DNA from: Platerodrilus igneus
Lineage: Eukaryota > Arthropoda > Insecta > Coleoptera > Lycidae
Direction: 5' to 3'
NCBI GenBank assembly: GCA_036346225.1
Contig: JARFIW010001104.1
Coordinates: forward strand, 6,474,001 to 6,538,000
Length of the DNA: 64,000 nt
Part shown: one piece after another, positions 1-16,898 of the stretch
Numbering within the stretch: the stretch's first letter is position 1
Layout: every line of letters begins with the position of its first letter
Position numbers and translations under genes: made by a program
The notes under the pieces: generated by a model
Databases searched by the model: none
Told to the model about the DNA's origin: nothing
Seen by the model: the letters and a program-made list of their open reading frames with translations, nothing else

Positions 1-479
1 CCCTTTTTACTGTTAGGGACCGATGCTAAAAGCACCATTCCATACTTTCTTTATAAGTGTAGCACATCGCGCACTTTTTGTCGGATAATTAAATTTTTGT
101 TTATGTAGGCCTTTACACTTTCGCTTATTTAAACATCTAATACGATCAATTAACCACTTTCGATTATTCTAACGGAGACCACCATACATTCCCGCCGCAC
201 CGTTCTTTTTGAATCCAACGATCCTATGGGCTTCACGCACTAACACCTGACGTATCTTTCCTACTATTTGTTAAACAAAAACTACCGGTATCGCCATTGT
301 GGACGTAAACAGATGTTTGTGGATGTGTACGAGAATATGTAACCATATACATTAACCAGTCTAAGCTATTTTATTTAGTCCACGAAAACTACTATTTTCT
401 AAACCACAATTAATAATCGCCTTTATAGGTTTAACATTTCTACCATTACCCAATGACTGGTGCTACGTACATGGAAACT

Positions 480-640
480 TTAATTTCTTATTGGAAGAAT
501 TCTTATTCTCCGCGCACTGCTGCGTAGTTGCATGTCCTACCCCTTTTGGAGGTATATGCTCGTTATAGGTTGTAAGACCCTCGGTTTTACTTAACTACAA
601 TTCGTGAGACCCTTTAATCTTTTTAATCGTATCTTTCTCG
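480..640 (-). pseudogene. Fragment of unrecognised gene, degraded upstream copy
   Basis: Reverse-strand translation around 590-480 gives KTEGLTTYNEHI followed by an ATTQ-C block. It aligns with the better-preserved copy at 1855-2142 (KTEGLTTYNNHI...ATTQ-C). The DNA also matches directly: gttataggttgtaagaccct occurs in both. The rest of 1-1130 has no long open frame and I recognise nothing in it, although it probably belongs to the same decayed unit. Function unknown; see the entry for 1598-3520. Confidence 0.5.
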
Positions 641-1339
641 CCTACAATACAGTAGGACTTAACATTACTACCAACAAATTCTAATACTGGACCCCATTAA
701 ATACGTCTTTAATTTTCCTACAACTTTTTGTTGACAAGTGTTATATTGTATTTATTATACGCGGGTAGTCACTCTTTTAAGATAAATATATTTTGCTAGG
801 TATCAACTAATATTAAATTTTCTAGGGACCCCAAATCTGTAAACAGATTTTAAATAGGACCACCCATACAAAGTTATGCGTTTTAAAGACTAATTTTGCT
901 CATCTTTATTTAACACCATCTTTAAAACCCTTTTTTGCTAACCAAGACATATGCTTTAACCAACCGTTTCCTAAATCTAAAACCGCAGTGTCCCGCGAAT
1001 ACCACGTGGAGATAACACGTATACTCTGTCAACCAGGATAGAAGCCGGAAGGATTTGGAAGGTGGGAGAAGAACTTAAAAATTATGGAATCTTAAAACTA
1101 ATATATACAAATCTAAACAACTATCTTATATCTTTACACCCCATGCGTAGATTGTTGTACTATTAGGAATGATGTACCTTTTGTCATCTTCCCTCGATAA
1201 ACTAATTTTATTAATAAGCTGCGTATGCAAATCGTATTCTTTTACTCCGGATACATACGCAGACAAGTACTCGATACCATCCAAATAAAAATTGGATGCT
1301 TGGTGACTGTTAACATCCGCTTCCCTCGTGTACGCCCAG

Positions 1340-1447
1340 ACACATCCCAGCCCATGAGCACCCCTGCGCATGCACACCCTGCCCATGCGCACCCTGCGCG
1401 TACGCACCCCTGCCCATGCGCTGCCCATGCGCACCCCTCTCTGTGCG
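1340..1447. repeat. GC-rich minisatellite
   Basis: Imperfect units of about 14-16 bp built on GCGCACCCCTGCCCAT, far richer in GC than the surrounding DNA. The open frames that cross it on both strands are a by-product of the repeat. Confidence 0.8.
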
Positions 1448-1597
1448 ACTGCTATTTCGGGTAACGTCACAGCCTTTTATAAATAAAGAACAATGTTATA
1501 TACTATTATAAAATGTTTATTCTGACATTATACATAACAAATTTAAAAATATTTAATGCCAAGCATGGATCCATTTAAACTTAATTTTAATACAAAG

Positions 1598-3520
1598 TTA
1601 TACACAGAAGACAGTCCTTTCTTTATGTTTGTTTGGAGTGGCTTTAATTTTATCTAATTTTATTCGCAGCTTAAAATTTAAATCGATACCCAAGTCCTCT
1701 ATCTCCTTTTCTAACCAATAGTTTGATACATAGAGACCGTCTAGGTTTTCGAATTGTAAAATGTACCGAAGTTTGCCTCTATATTTAAAGTCTTTGATTC
1801 CGCCGACAACCAGATCCATTCCTTCGTGTAATTCTTGCAGCTTGTGACAATCTTTTAATCGCAGCTTTCCACTATATCCTGCATACGTATCTTGTTAGCT
1901 TGATCGACTTCTTCTTGTCGGTATTGGAGAAATCCTTTTTCTCCCACACACCGTTGCGTAGTTGCATATTCCACCACTTTTGGGAATATATGGTTGTTAT
2001 AGGTTGTAAGACCCTCGGTTTTAAATGATCCGAAAGGTTCTTTACTAGGCAAATATACAATGTTTAACGGAACCCCTTTGCGTGTGGTGTACGCAAAGAT
2101 TACGAAACCCGCATTCCTTAGTTCGTCTTTGTTATCTGCCATTTTGATAAATACGTTTTAGAATAACCTTTTAAAAAGTATACGGATTTAGTACCATCCT
2201 TTTCTGCAAGAACGCCTACATAACTAAAGAGTCTTTCTTACTAACCGCAAATGCATACAAGCTTGTGAAACCAGATGTATCTAAGTCAGTCCATCGACAC
2301 ATAAAATAATCTTTTAATTCTTCCTCATTTTCTCTAATAAGATGTTCTTTGTCTAACACATCTTTGTATTGTTCGCGTATTGTCGCAGTGTTTTCCATGT
2401 AGTCCAATTTTCGCCTTTTGCATCCATTTCCTCTAATTCCAGTTGTCTTTTCCTTCCACTTACAGCGTATGGTATACATAATGGGGCAATTTCCTTTAGC
2501 GTAAACGGATAGAGTTTACTACCAATATTTACGCGTTGTCGTACAACCTCTGGACGAATGTTAGGTCGTATCTATCAATCCCAATTCCGAAATGACTATT
2601 TCTTTTGGAATTGTAGAATATGGTGTTGCAGATTGTGTAAAATATGTACTACCTGCTTTAATGTAGCACTTGTGTAAGATTTTTATTTTATCTTGGCTGT
2701 CTTTCCTCTACTATCTCCAAATAATTTACAGGTAAATAGTTAAAACTAAAGCCGAAAGCACATACTTTATCAATTTTCCCTTTCCTTTTGGTTTTTCGGA
2801 CAACTTAATTTGCAAGCCCGTCAATTTCTTTGTATTGCCATTCCCCAATACACGTACTGTAGCAGGTTATTATACACTAAACAGCAGCTATTTTGTAGCT
2901 TGTCCGATAGCTTACTCCACATTTTGGCAAGTGGTACCGAGTACATTGGCGCCTTTAGGAAGTATAACACTATCTTCCAATAAGGTTAAACAGTCTTTTA
3001 AGGGTTTATACACCCGTTCCGCACTGACATAGCTTCCAATTGCACAGTTGTATATTGTCGCTTCCAATCGCGTAATACCATGTTCTTTGGCCAAAGTAGA
3101 CGCAAATGTTTCCCTTAAACGTACATCTGGACAACGTAAAAATCTAGTATATGATTGCCAAGTTGTTTATTAACACCAGGACTTGTTATCTGGACACACA
3201 AATTTGTTGTATATCTTAATTCTTGCATTGGTTGTTAGCCATGTTAAACAATCAATCCCGCAGTTTTATCGTTGTCAACTATAATATTACACTTTTCTTC
3301 GTATTCGCCCTTATAGCAAAAGTTATGGTTTGTAGTTAAATAATTACACATCTCCATCTTGCTAAATATGCCGCAAAATCTTGGGTTACATCCATGTCAA
3401 AAGATAGAAATAATCTTTTCGACTTCGTCTAATATATCTGGTAGTTCCTCCAATAAAGTTTCCAACTTAACATCTGCTAGTTCCACTTTGTATGGAACAC
3501 ATATAGGATTTTGGAATTTT
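1598..3520 (-). pseudogene. Decayed gene of unknown family with Rep-like motifs
   Basis: Read right to left on the minus strand, several frames carry what looks like one long protein broken by frameshifts and stops. In order: an acidic helical stretch near 3480-3390; DMDVTQDF near 3390-3370; a long block containing IYNKFVCQ and SPGVN..LGNHI near 3220-3150; RLRETFAS...GITRLEATIYN near 3110-3040; a K-rich LTGLQIKLSEKPKGKGKL stretch near 2820-2770; then YFTQSATPYSTIPKEI near 2640-2590; ending in two better-preserved blocks at 2142-1855 and 1819-1598. I do not recognise the family. An IYNK motif followed by a basic-x-E-A block resembles rolling-circle initiator proteins (phage gene II/X and Rep_trans types), but that is a guess from two short motifs. 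A second, poorer copy lies at 480-640, so this is a repeated, mobile or duplicated gene. It is certainly non-functional here. Confidence 0.45.
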
Positions 3521-4173
3521 TATTAATGCATTCGAGGTCTTCTTTTCCGATAATTTCTTTTACTCTCTGGCCCATCTTGTTATGCTTTCCGAGAAAACGG
3601 AAGCTTAGCTTTAACACCATGCCTAGCGAAACAAATCGGTTGAACTTTCTTCGTAGATAGCTGTTAAATGCACCACAAATTTCTTTTTAGGATAAACATC
3701 CTTTTGTTTGCAGATGCTTGTTCGGTGTCAGAAAGGTCAAATTTTAACCAACATTATATTGTCACAAAATGGTTCTGTAATTGGTGTGTGTAGTCCACCA
3801 GTCAGCATCTTTCGCCTTCGACATAACAAATATTACCAATATCTGTACCAGATTATTGTTGCACATATTTTCTGTCAACAGCCATAATCCAAATCGCTCA
3901 TTTGTCGGTTTCACTTTATTCCCAGAAGTTGAGAAACGTTAATCACCTTGGAGACGCTCATGTTTACCGTTCTAGCTACGTCAATACTAAATTGAATACG
4001 AAAAATTGTTTCTTATGTATTCTACAGAGTGAGGCGTATATTGCCGTAAGATAGTCGAATATGTTGTTATCAACCTAAAGCAACGGATGCATCTTTGACG
4101 GTGTTATCAATATTCATTTGGATCAAAAATGTCGGATTAGTGATACTAAATTATCAATTTAATCTCCCTAAAT
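3521..4173. other. No gene recognised
   Basis: No open frame of note on either strand. It may be the decayed 5' part of the neighbouring minus-strand gene, but I could not extend the protein into it. Confidence 0.5.
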
Positions 4174-4292
4174 AACCAATGACCATATGACCACATGACC
4201 ACATGACCATATGACCAATGACCATATGACCATGGATATGACCAATGACCTACTGACCAATGACCATATGACCACATGACCAAATGACCAGG
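4174..4292. repeat. ATGACCAT minisatellite
   Basis: About a dozen tandem 8-10-bp units of the form ATGACCA(T/C/A), including near-perfect ATATGACC and ACATGACC steps. It marks the left edge of the G-skewed block. Confidence 0.9.
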
Positions 4293-10280
<5,988 letters not shown>

Positions 10281-10334
10281 AGAGGACACAAATGCTCATA
10301 AATTTAGTTAAGTATATGAGCATTTGTGTCCTCT
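10281..10334. repeat. Perfect 20-bp hairpin
   Basis: AGAGGACACAAATGCTCATA at 10281-10300 is exactly complementary to 10315-10334, with a 14-nt AT-rich loop. There is no T-run after it. It could be the core of a small foldback element or a small-RNA precursor. Confidence 0.85.
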
Positions 10335-10871
10335 TCAAATCCCGAAAACATGTTACAGTTTAAGGAGGGAGGCAATTTCAAATTGCACTATGAAAGGTGA
10401 GTCTTAGTATCGAATTCGATCTCTTCATTAATGATTGGTAAGAAGATTGCCTTTAATTATTTGTAAGTGTATTTATTTGTAGCGCTAAGTGTGTAAGATT
10501 ACTGATTGATTAGTTAATATCGAAGCAGCTGCTACAAGAACAATGTCGTTAAAGGATACACGTAGAATTACAAATATAAGGTTAATATTTAAATAAAAGC
10601 CAGAGGAGGCGGGTAATGAATATCATTCATTACTTAGGATTTGGCTATGATCTCTCATCAATACAGTCTGATAAAGTTATTCTAACGTTTTTCACTTGTT
10701 TCGATTAATAGAGTAAGCAAGATTTATTTTATATCTACTAATATTTGGTTTATGGTCCGAATTGCTTTACACATGCTGGCGCAGATTCTGTACCCCACCA
10801 TGTTAAATATTTGAATAACATATTTAGTACAAAACAAGCTTAAGATTTCGCTATAAATTGACCATTACGTC

Positions 10872-11590
10872 ACTGGTTTTGGAGGAACTTTCTAGGTTTT
10901 GACGGGACTTTCTAGCTTTTGACGGAACTTTCGAGGTTTTGACGGAACTCTCTTGGTTTTGACGGAACTTTCATGGTTTTGACGGAACTTTTTGGTCTTG
11001 ACGGAACTTTCTTGGTTTTGACGGAACTTTCTTGGTTTGACGGGACTTTCTTGGTTATGACGGGACCCTCTTGGTTTCGGCGAAACTTTCCAGGTTTCGG
11101 CGGAAATTCTAGGTTTTTGCGGAACTTTCTAGGTTTTGGTGAAACTTTCTAGGTTTTGGCGGAACTTTTTAGGTATTGGCGGAACTTTTTAGGTTTTGGC
11201 GGAACTTTCTAAATTTTGACGGAACTCTCTAGGTTTTGACGGGACTTTCTACATTTCGACCGAATTTTCTAGATTTTGATGTAATTTTCTAGATTCTGAC
11301 GGAATTTTTAGATTGTGACAGAGTTTTCTAGATTTTGAAGGAATTTTCTAGATTTTGAAGAAATTTTCTAGATTTTGAAGGAATTGTCTAGCTTTTTACG
11401 CAATTTTCTAACTTTTGACGCAATTTTCTGGCTTATGGCGCAATTTTCTGCCCTTTTACGTAATTTTCTGGCTTTTGGCGTAACTTTAAAGCATTTTCTA
11501 GGTTTTGAAGCATTTTTCTAGGTTTTGAAGCATTTTTCTAGGTTTTAAAGCATTATCTAGGTTTTGAAGCATTTTCTAGGTTTTAAAGGA
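10872..11590. repeat. ~20-bp minisatellite with sequence drift
   Basis: More than 30 tandem units of about 19-21 bp, consensus near GGTTTTGACGGAACTTTCTA. The unit changes steadily from left to right: GACGGAACTTTCT, then GGCGGAACTTTTT, then GAAGGAATTTTCT, GACGCAATTTTCT, and finally GAAGCATTTTTCT. Confidence 0.95.
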
Positions 11591-11705
11591 TTTTTCTGCG
11601 TTTTCTTGTGTTTTTCTGTGTTTTCTACCTTTTCTGCGTTTTTCTGCGTTTTTCTGTGTTTTCTGCGTTTTTCTTTGTTTTTCTGCGTTTTTTGGATTTC
11701 TTTGA
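11590..11705. repeat. Short TTTTTCTGCG tandem repeat
   Basis: Units of 9-12 bp (TTTTTCTGCG and TTTTCTGTG variants) continue directly from the 20-bp array and share its TTTTTCT core, as if derived from it. Frames in both directions (F/C-rich, K/N-rich) are by-products. Confidence 0.9.
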
Positions 11706-11888
11706 TGTTTTTCCGAGGAAAACGGGAAGAATTCACATTTTCCAATATTTTATGTTTGTACCCTGTATAAATATTTCGGCCCTTTTATAACATTAAATCT
11801 TGATTAAATTTTCAATGTATAGAAATTTTATACAGAATTGATTATTAGTTATTTGACGAATTATTTTAATAAAAGTTGAAAGTTGAAA

Positions 11889-12376
11889 GTTGCTTATCTA
11901 GGATCACAAGTAATGATCCCTTTGTAATTACTAATTGTAGCTTTCTTTTTCAGGTGCAAGTCCCTCTTAGTGGGAACCGTTATTGAGTGTCCTCAGGGCG
12001 TTTGTTTTGTTGTCCTAAGCTTAGAAAGTATCATCTAATGTGGAATCATTTGTCCTAACAAAAAAAAGGTATTGCTTATCTTGGCCACAGATAGTGACCC
12101 CTTTGCATTTACTAATTGTAACTTTCGTTTTCAGGTGCAAGTCCCTCATAGTGGGAACCGCTATTGAGTGTCCTCAAGGCGTTTGTTTTGTTGTTCTAAG
12201 CTTAGAAAGTACCATAAAATGTGGAACCATTTGTTCTAAAGAAAAAGTTGTTTATCTTGAGTCACAAACAGTGATCCCTTTGTATTTATTAATTGTAGCT
12301 CTCCGTTTCAGGCGCAGTCCTTAGTTGTGACCGCTTTTGAGTGTCCTCAAGGCGTTTGTTTTGTTGTCTTAAGCTT
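11889..12376. repeat. Three tandem copies of a ~180-bp unit
   Basis: Copies start at about 11890, 12073 and 12249 (spacing 183 and 176 bp). Each has a TTATC...CACA..AGTGA...CCCTTTG block, a pyrimidine-rich TTTCAGG(T/C)GCA that looks like a splice acceptor, GTGTCCTCA(A/G)GGCGTTTG and AAGCTTA. The small frames at 12040-12324 and 12327-12542 lie inside the repeat and are not convincing genes. Confidence 0.9.
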
Positions 12377-13556
12377 AAGGGTGTCTACCTCTCTCCTTCT
12401 GCATTGCTCTATTTCATATATAGGAATATTGAAGTGGTGGCGCCCCTCCTTTTGCCATATTCTTGCTACCTCTGAGCACTCTCTTGCCCACTGCAGGGAT
12501 TGCGCCCAAACAATGCAGTTGTGGCTTTTTACCTTCTTCTAAGCCTTATTTCATCTGTCATCTAGGCTCTCTTTTGTGGTAGGTAATATACGCGTTTGAA
12601 CTACCCGTGCAAGGGATAGATGATAACGGGGTTTCAGACCCGCGTTAAATTTACAAAAGGTAAAATTTTAATACTAATGCACCGTAACAACATTAACCCC
12701 AAAAACTGGTCAGTTAGATTTATTGTTACGGTGTAGCTGACTATCACGAGGAACACAACAATGAATAGTTTTCAGAATTTCTCTATTTAGAAAGTAATTT
12801 ATACGAACGCGCTTATTCATGTTAATAGCTATCCGAATGCGAAGTGTAAATACACAACGCCATAGAAATTTAATACAGCTGAAAGCAAATACTTATCTTT
12901 AACATTAATCCGAGCTGAAGGCTGTTTCCACGTATTTGCTGTGTAAATGAATTTCAGTATTGTATAAAGTTCGACTTTATTCTATTGTACACGTGTAATC
13001 TACCTAGAGGGGGATCGTACCTTCATTATATGTGATTGTCTTAAATACAATTTATTCTAAAATTCCAATGCAAAACTGTAATTCCTTCTACAGGATTGCG
13101 AGAGTGTAACACCAAATACAATATAAATAAGCAGCATAGACTCAAATGATATAAAATCAGTGGAGCAACTTGAATTTATTTTAACCGCTTACAACCCAGC
13201 ACTATATTTATATTGGAAAGGCAATGGTATATAAAAGCACACATAGTAAACACGAAGAATTAAATAAAGTTGCTAGCTACCTGAAAAGAAAGCAATCTTA
13301 TTTAGGTTGTTTCCAGACATAAAAACTTGTTTACCAAACATAAAAATCCAGACAAGCGTAATTCATTTTGACCCGTTCACCATAACCACACCTGCGATCA
13401 GAAAAAGAAAACGCATATAAATAGTTCCAAATCGATCAGAAAGTTCGGTCCAAGTAGGTTTTTGTCCAAGGAATAGTACCTACTAGCACTTTGTGATTGG
13501 TTTTCAAAATTCTTGTATTACGCCACCTACAAGCTTACGCTAATTAAATCACACTA
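12377..13556. other. No gene recognised
   Basis: Mixed AT-rich sequence. Bases 12400-12545 are less AT-rich and look like an old transposon fragment, but I could not identify it. Confidence 0.4.
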
Positions 13557-13760
13557 TACACAACCAGTGACTGTTATCCTGGTTAACACACATTACTTTC
13601 TCTTGCCGCTAGTGATTATTATCCCAGTTCCAACAGTACACCGTCGGTGATGTTTGTTCTGGAAGAATGCAATTACTCCATTATTACACAACCAGTGATT
13701 GGTATTCTAGTGGCACAAAAACATTTTATTGTTTTTCACGGTCAGTAACTGCATTCGACC
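13557..13760. repeat. Degenerate ~40-50-bp tandem repeat
   Basis: The motif CCAGTGAYTGTTATCCTGG recurs loosely at about 13565, 13606, 13645, 13693 and 13740. The copies are poorly conserved. Confidence 0.5.
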
Positions 13761-13987
13761 CCACCTTACTCGCTTACACCTGGAAACCCAAAGCCCCACC
13801 GCGCTGACACCGTCAGTCAGCTAGGACTTGCGAACGGATTCACGTCGTACAACGAGCGGTGAAAGTCACCTCCTAGTGCGTGTATCTTCTTTTGGACTAA
13901 AAATAATCCTTTATTAGTCAAAAACAACATTTCCTTAGATTAAGTTTGTTTATTTATTGCGAAATAGACCCCGTGCCTATTTTCCGT

Positions 13988-14570
13988 TTGTTCACGTTGT
14001 GCTTATTAATATGCACTCGCGTTATTCTTGTATTTATATTGTATTTACGTTTGTTCTTGCATGTACTTATTAACAAGCACTCGTGTTAATCCTTAACTAA
14101 CTCAGCATTTGTTCTTGTTTGTAATTATTAGCACGCACCCGTGCTAATTCTATTCGTAGTGCATTTGTCCTTGACTGACTTATGCGGTTGTTACCTGTAT
14201 GTTTGTGCTTTTATTATATATAAAGAGAGACAATAGTTTTTTCTTGCTTTTGCTCATTAACACGCCCTTGTGTTATTTATGTAAATATTCATATTTTATT
14301 AACTGAATAATTTGCTTTAAAGATATAGGAATTATTTGAACATTTGTTCTTGTTTGTGCTCATTAACATGCACTGGTGTTAATCCTGTAAATATTCATAC
14401 TGTATCCTCAGTTACTGCCTCAAGACGATTGTTGTATGATGTACTTGTGCTTGCTTATATGTAGGAAATATGAACGCTTGTTCTTGTTTGTGCTCATTAG
14501 GACGTACTCGTGTAAATCCTGTAAATATTCTACTGCACTTGTTATTAACCAACTTACGCATTTGTTGTAC
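13988..14570. repeat. Dispersed/tandem ~58-bp repeat with an inner palindrome
   Basis: Repeated TTTGTTCTTGTTTGTGCTCA followed by ATTAACAC-GCACTC-GTGTTAAT (a 6-8-bp inverted repeat) and TCCTGTAAATATTC. Clear copies begin near 13988, 14050, 14108, 14240, 14343 and 14477. A further copy lies at about 23150-23210. Confidence 0.8.
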
Positions 14571-15204
14571 GTGTATATACTTGTGCTTTATATACACAGG
14601 GTGTTCCATTAACAATGGGACAACAGATAACTGAAGATACTATGCATCAAATAATGACCATTGAGCCAAACTCTTCTTATCCCAATGTTGATGGTTTAAG
14701 AAGTACAGAGTTATGTAACTTATAATTTTATTTTAATTTTCTGGCTTTATTCTGAAAAATTTTGGGTGATCGAATTGAAAATTGGCATCTTTATGTTATT
14801 GGTTACAAAGAAAAAGAATATGATACTATTTTTAACTTTGGTCAAAGAGGGCGCTAGTTACAACCTTTTTTATGATTAACCATAACTTTTTATCGCTTAG
14901 GTCTAGCGTACAACCGACTTCGAAATCTGAAAGAGCAAACTTTTTCAGATAAAAAAAAACTATTCTCTATTTGATATTCCATTCTGTTTTCAAGAAAAAC
15001 ACGTTTAATTTAAATTGTTTTAATTCTTATTAGTAGGATGTCACGCCGAAAATAATAATAATACTTTAGCAGGCTTATTTTACAATAAAACAATCAGCCA
15101 TTATGATCTGTCATAGTTTTTATTTAACGACTCAATGAAAGTATTTAAAGTATCAACTCAGTAAGTGTTGCTTGAAATTTCTTCCAATAAAATATTTCAT
15201 TTGA

Positions 15205-15945
15205 AACTAAATAGAGAAGTCCAGAGGATTTAAGTCAGGGCTCCTTGGTGGCCAAGAAAATTCATTGCCACAACAAATACACCAATATGGAAAGACGTTT
15301 TCTAAACATTTGCGTATTGATCGAGAGGGGCTCCGTCTTGCATAAATCACATGTGTGTTCTCAAACTAAGGGCATCTCTTCAAGCAAATCGTTTAAATTT
15401 TCTTGAAGAAAATATAAATAAAGTGTGCCGTTTAGAAAGGGTGGCAGTTGAAAAAACCCAATAAAAAATTTAAAACAGTATCACACTAAATATTGATTTT
15501 AAATTCGTGTTGAAATTTCTTTCTTCCACGGCATGGGGTTTACTGAATCCCGCAAATGATTGTTTCGTCACTTGAAAACACCACGGCGACTTAGCGTTGC
15601 GTCATCAGTAAAGAGAATTGTATTCAAAAAATGAAGATTCACGTTTTGCTGCTCCTGTAAAAACTGAGTAAAGCGGATGCGAGCTGAAGTAAAGTGGTAA
15701 CTAAAGTATAGTGGTATGGAAGAAGCTTCTCTTTGTTTAAATCGATGAGTAACTTATGCCAATTGCCGCACCTAGACGACGAGCACTTATACCAGGATTT
15801 TCGTACACTCTAACCAAAACCTCCGAGATTTTTGGTGGGTTATTTACACTTTTGGGACGAATTGAACCATTCTCGTCTAAACGATTGTACAGGTTTCGAA
15901 ACAGTTTATGATTTTCTTTGGGAGTATAACTGGGTATACCTACTT
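15205..15945 (-). pseudogene. Mariner-like transposase, dead
   Basis: A Tc1/mariner-superfamily DDE transposase, the enzyme that cuts and pastes its own element. On the minus strand, from 15945 downwards, broken frames show in order an N-terminal helix-turn-helix piece (LFRNLYNRL-ENGSIRPK near 15890-15830, then SVNNPPKISEVLVRVYENPG near 15820-15780), a catalytic-core piece (ILFTDDATL near 15625-15600, where family members have the first aspartate as TDEA), MQDGAP near 15350-15330, and WPPRSPDLNPLDF near 15260-15215, the last catalytic region. Stops and frameshifts separate all of these. The C-terminus is replaced by the left arm. The SINE at 15975-16274 probably split the first codons off. 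Confidence 0.8.
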
Positions 15946-15974
15946 TCGGGTCGAAGCGCGGTTATTAAAATTTG

Positions 15975-16274
15975 GTGTCGCCGTGGATCAATGTAGTAAG
16001 CGTAAGACTACGGATCCTAAGGTCCCGGGTTCAAATCCTGACACGGCCGACTGCTTGAAAAATGACAGGTGAGCATTTTTCACAAAAATTACGCCCTCGT
16101 TCGGATGAGAGGTTAAATGGAGGTCCCGTGTGTGAGTGTTGTCACGCACGTTAAAGATCCCTACCTTGCCTGGAGTGGCAAGGATTCGGCAAAATTCTAA
16201 ATTTCCAGGCAACAAAAAACTCGCCTCCTGGCCAATGTAGTACCTTCTGGTGGAGCATTGGAAATATAAATGCA
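15975..16274 (+). mobile_element. tRNA-derived SINE (family S1), copy 1
   Basis: A tRNA-like head (about 15975-16052) ends in a canonical B box, GGTTCAAATCC, preceded by a weaker A-box region, so transcription by RNA polymerase III is expected. The body follows (CCCTCGTTCGGATGAGAGG, GTGTGAGTGTTGTCACGCAC). The insert is flanked by a perfect 16-bp target-site duplication, CGGTTATTAAAATTTG, at 15959-15974 and 16275-16290, which fixes its borders. It sits inside the mariner-like element and is therefore younger. A frame on the opposite strand (15988-16299) is not a gene. Confidence 0.9.
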
Positions 16275-16898
16275 CGGTTATTAAAATTTGTTTGCACAAA
16301 AATCACATCATATCTCTCATCTCACTATTGATAAATTTACTATGACACGGCATTTTTTAAATATTTTAGTGAAAGAAATTTCAAGCAGAATGTTAAAGCA
16401 AACACTTACTGAGTTGATACTTTAAATACTTTCATAGACTCATTAAATAAAAACTAGGACATCATAATGTCGACTATCAGATAGTAAAATAAGCTTACTA
16501 AAGTATTATTTTTATTTTCCACGTGACATCCCACTAATAAAAACTAAAACAATTTGAATTAAACGGTTTTTTTCTTGAAAACAGATTGGAATATCAAAAA
16601 GAGACAAGAACACGTTTTTTATGTAAAAGGGGTTGTTGCTCTTTCATATTTCGAAGTCGGGGTTGTACTTCAAATGTAGAGAGTAAAAAGTTATGGTTAC
16701 CTAGTCAAAAACGTGGTTGTAAGTAGCGACCTCTATGAACAAATTTAAAAATAGTATTAAATTCTTTTCTCTGTACCCTAAAATATAAAGGTGATAATTT
16801 TCAAGTCGCTAACTCAAGAATTTTCAGAATAATGCCGAAAAATTGAAATAAAATTATAACCTGCAAAACCCTGTACTTCTTAAACCATCAACATTCGG

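Larger units (their letters stand above)
14598..16898. mobile_element. Mariner-like element with ~0.5-kb inverted arms
   Basis: Bases 14680-15205 and 16345-16898 are inverted copies of each other (for example CAATGTTGATGGTTTAAGAA near 14674 against its complement near 16875, and GTATTTAAAGTATCAACTCA near 15140 against 16405). They diverge by roughly 15-20% by eye, so the element is old. The outer left part starts with CAGGGTGTTCCATTAACAAT, typical of a family of insect mariner-like ends; its right counterpart is missing or unrecognisable. The transposase remnant lies between the arms on the minus strand, and a SINE has inserted at 15975-16274. Confidence 0.75.

Noticed and set aside
10872..11705. 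CRISPR-like look of the regular 20-bp units
   Set aside because: Units are contiguous without unique spacers, and the DNA is eukaryotic; it is a minisatellite.
11557..11745. Lysine/asparagine-rich and phenylalanine/cysteine-rich frames
   Set aside because: Direct translation of the TTTTTCTGCG repeat on the two strands.
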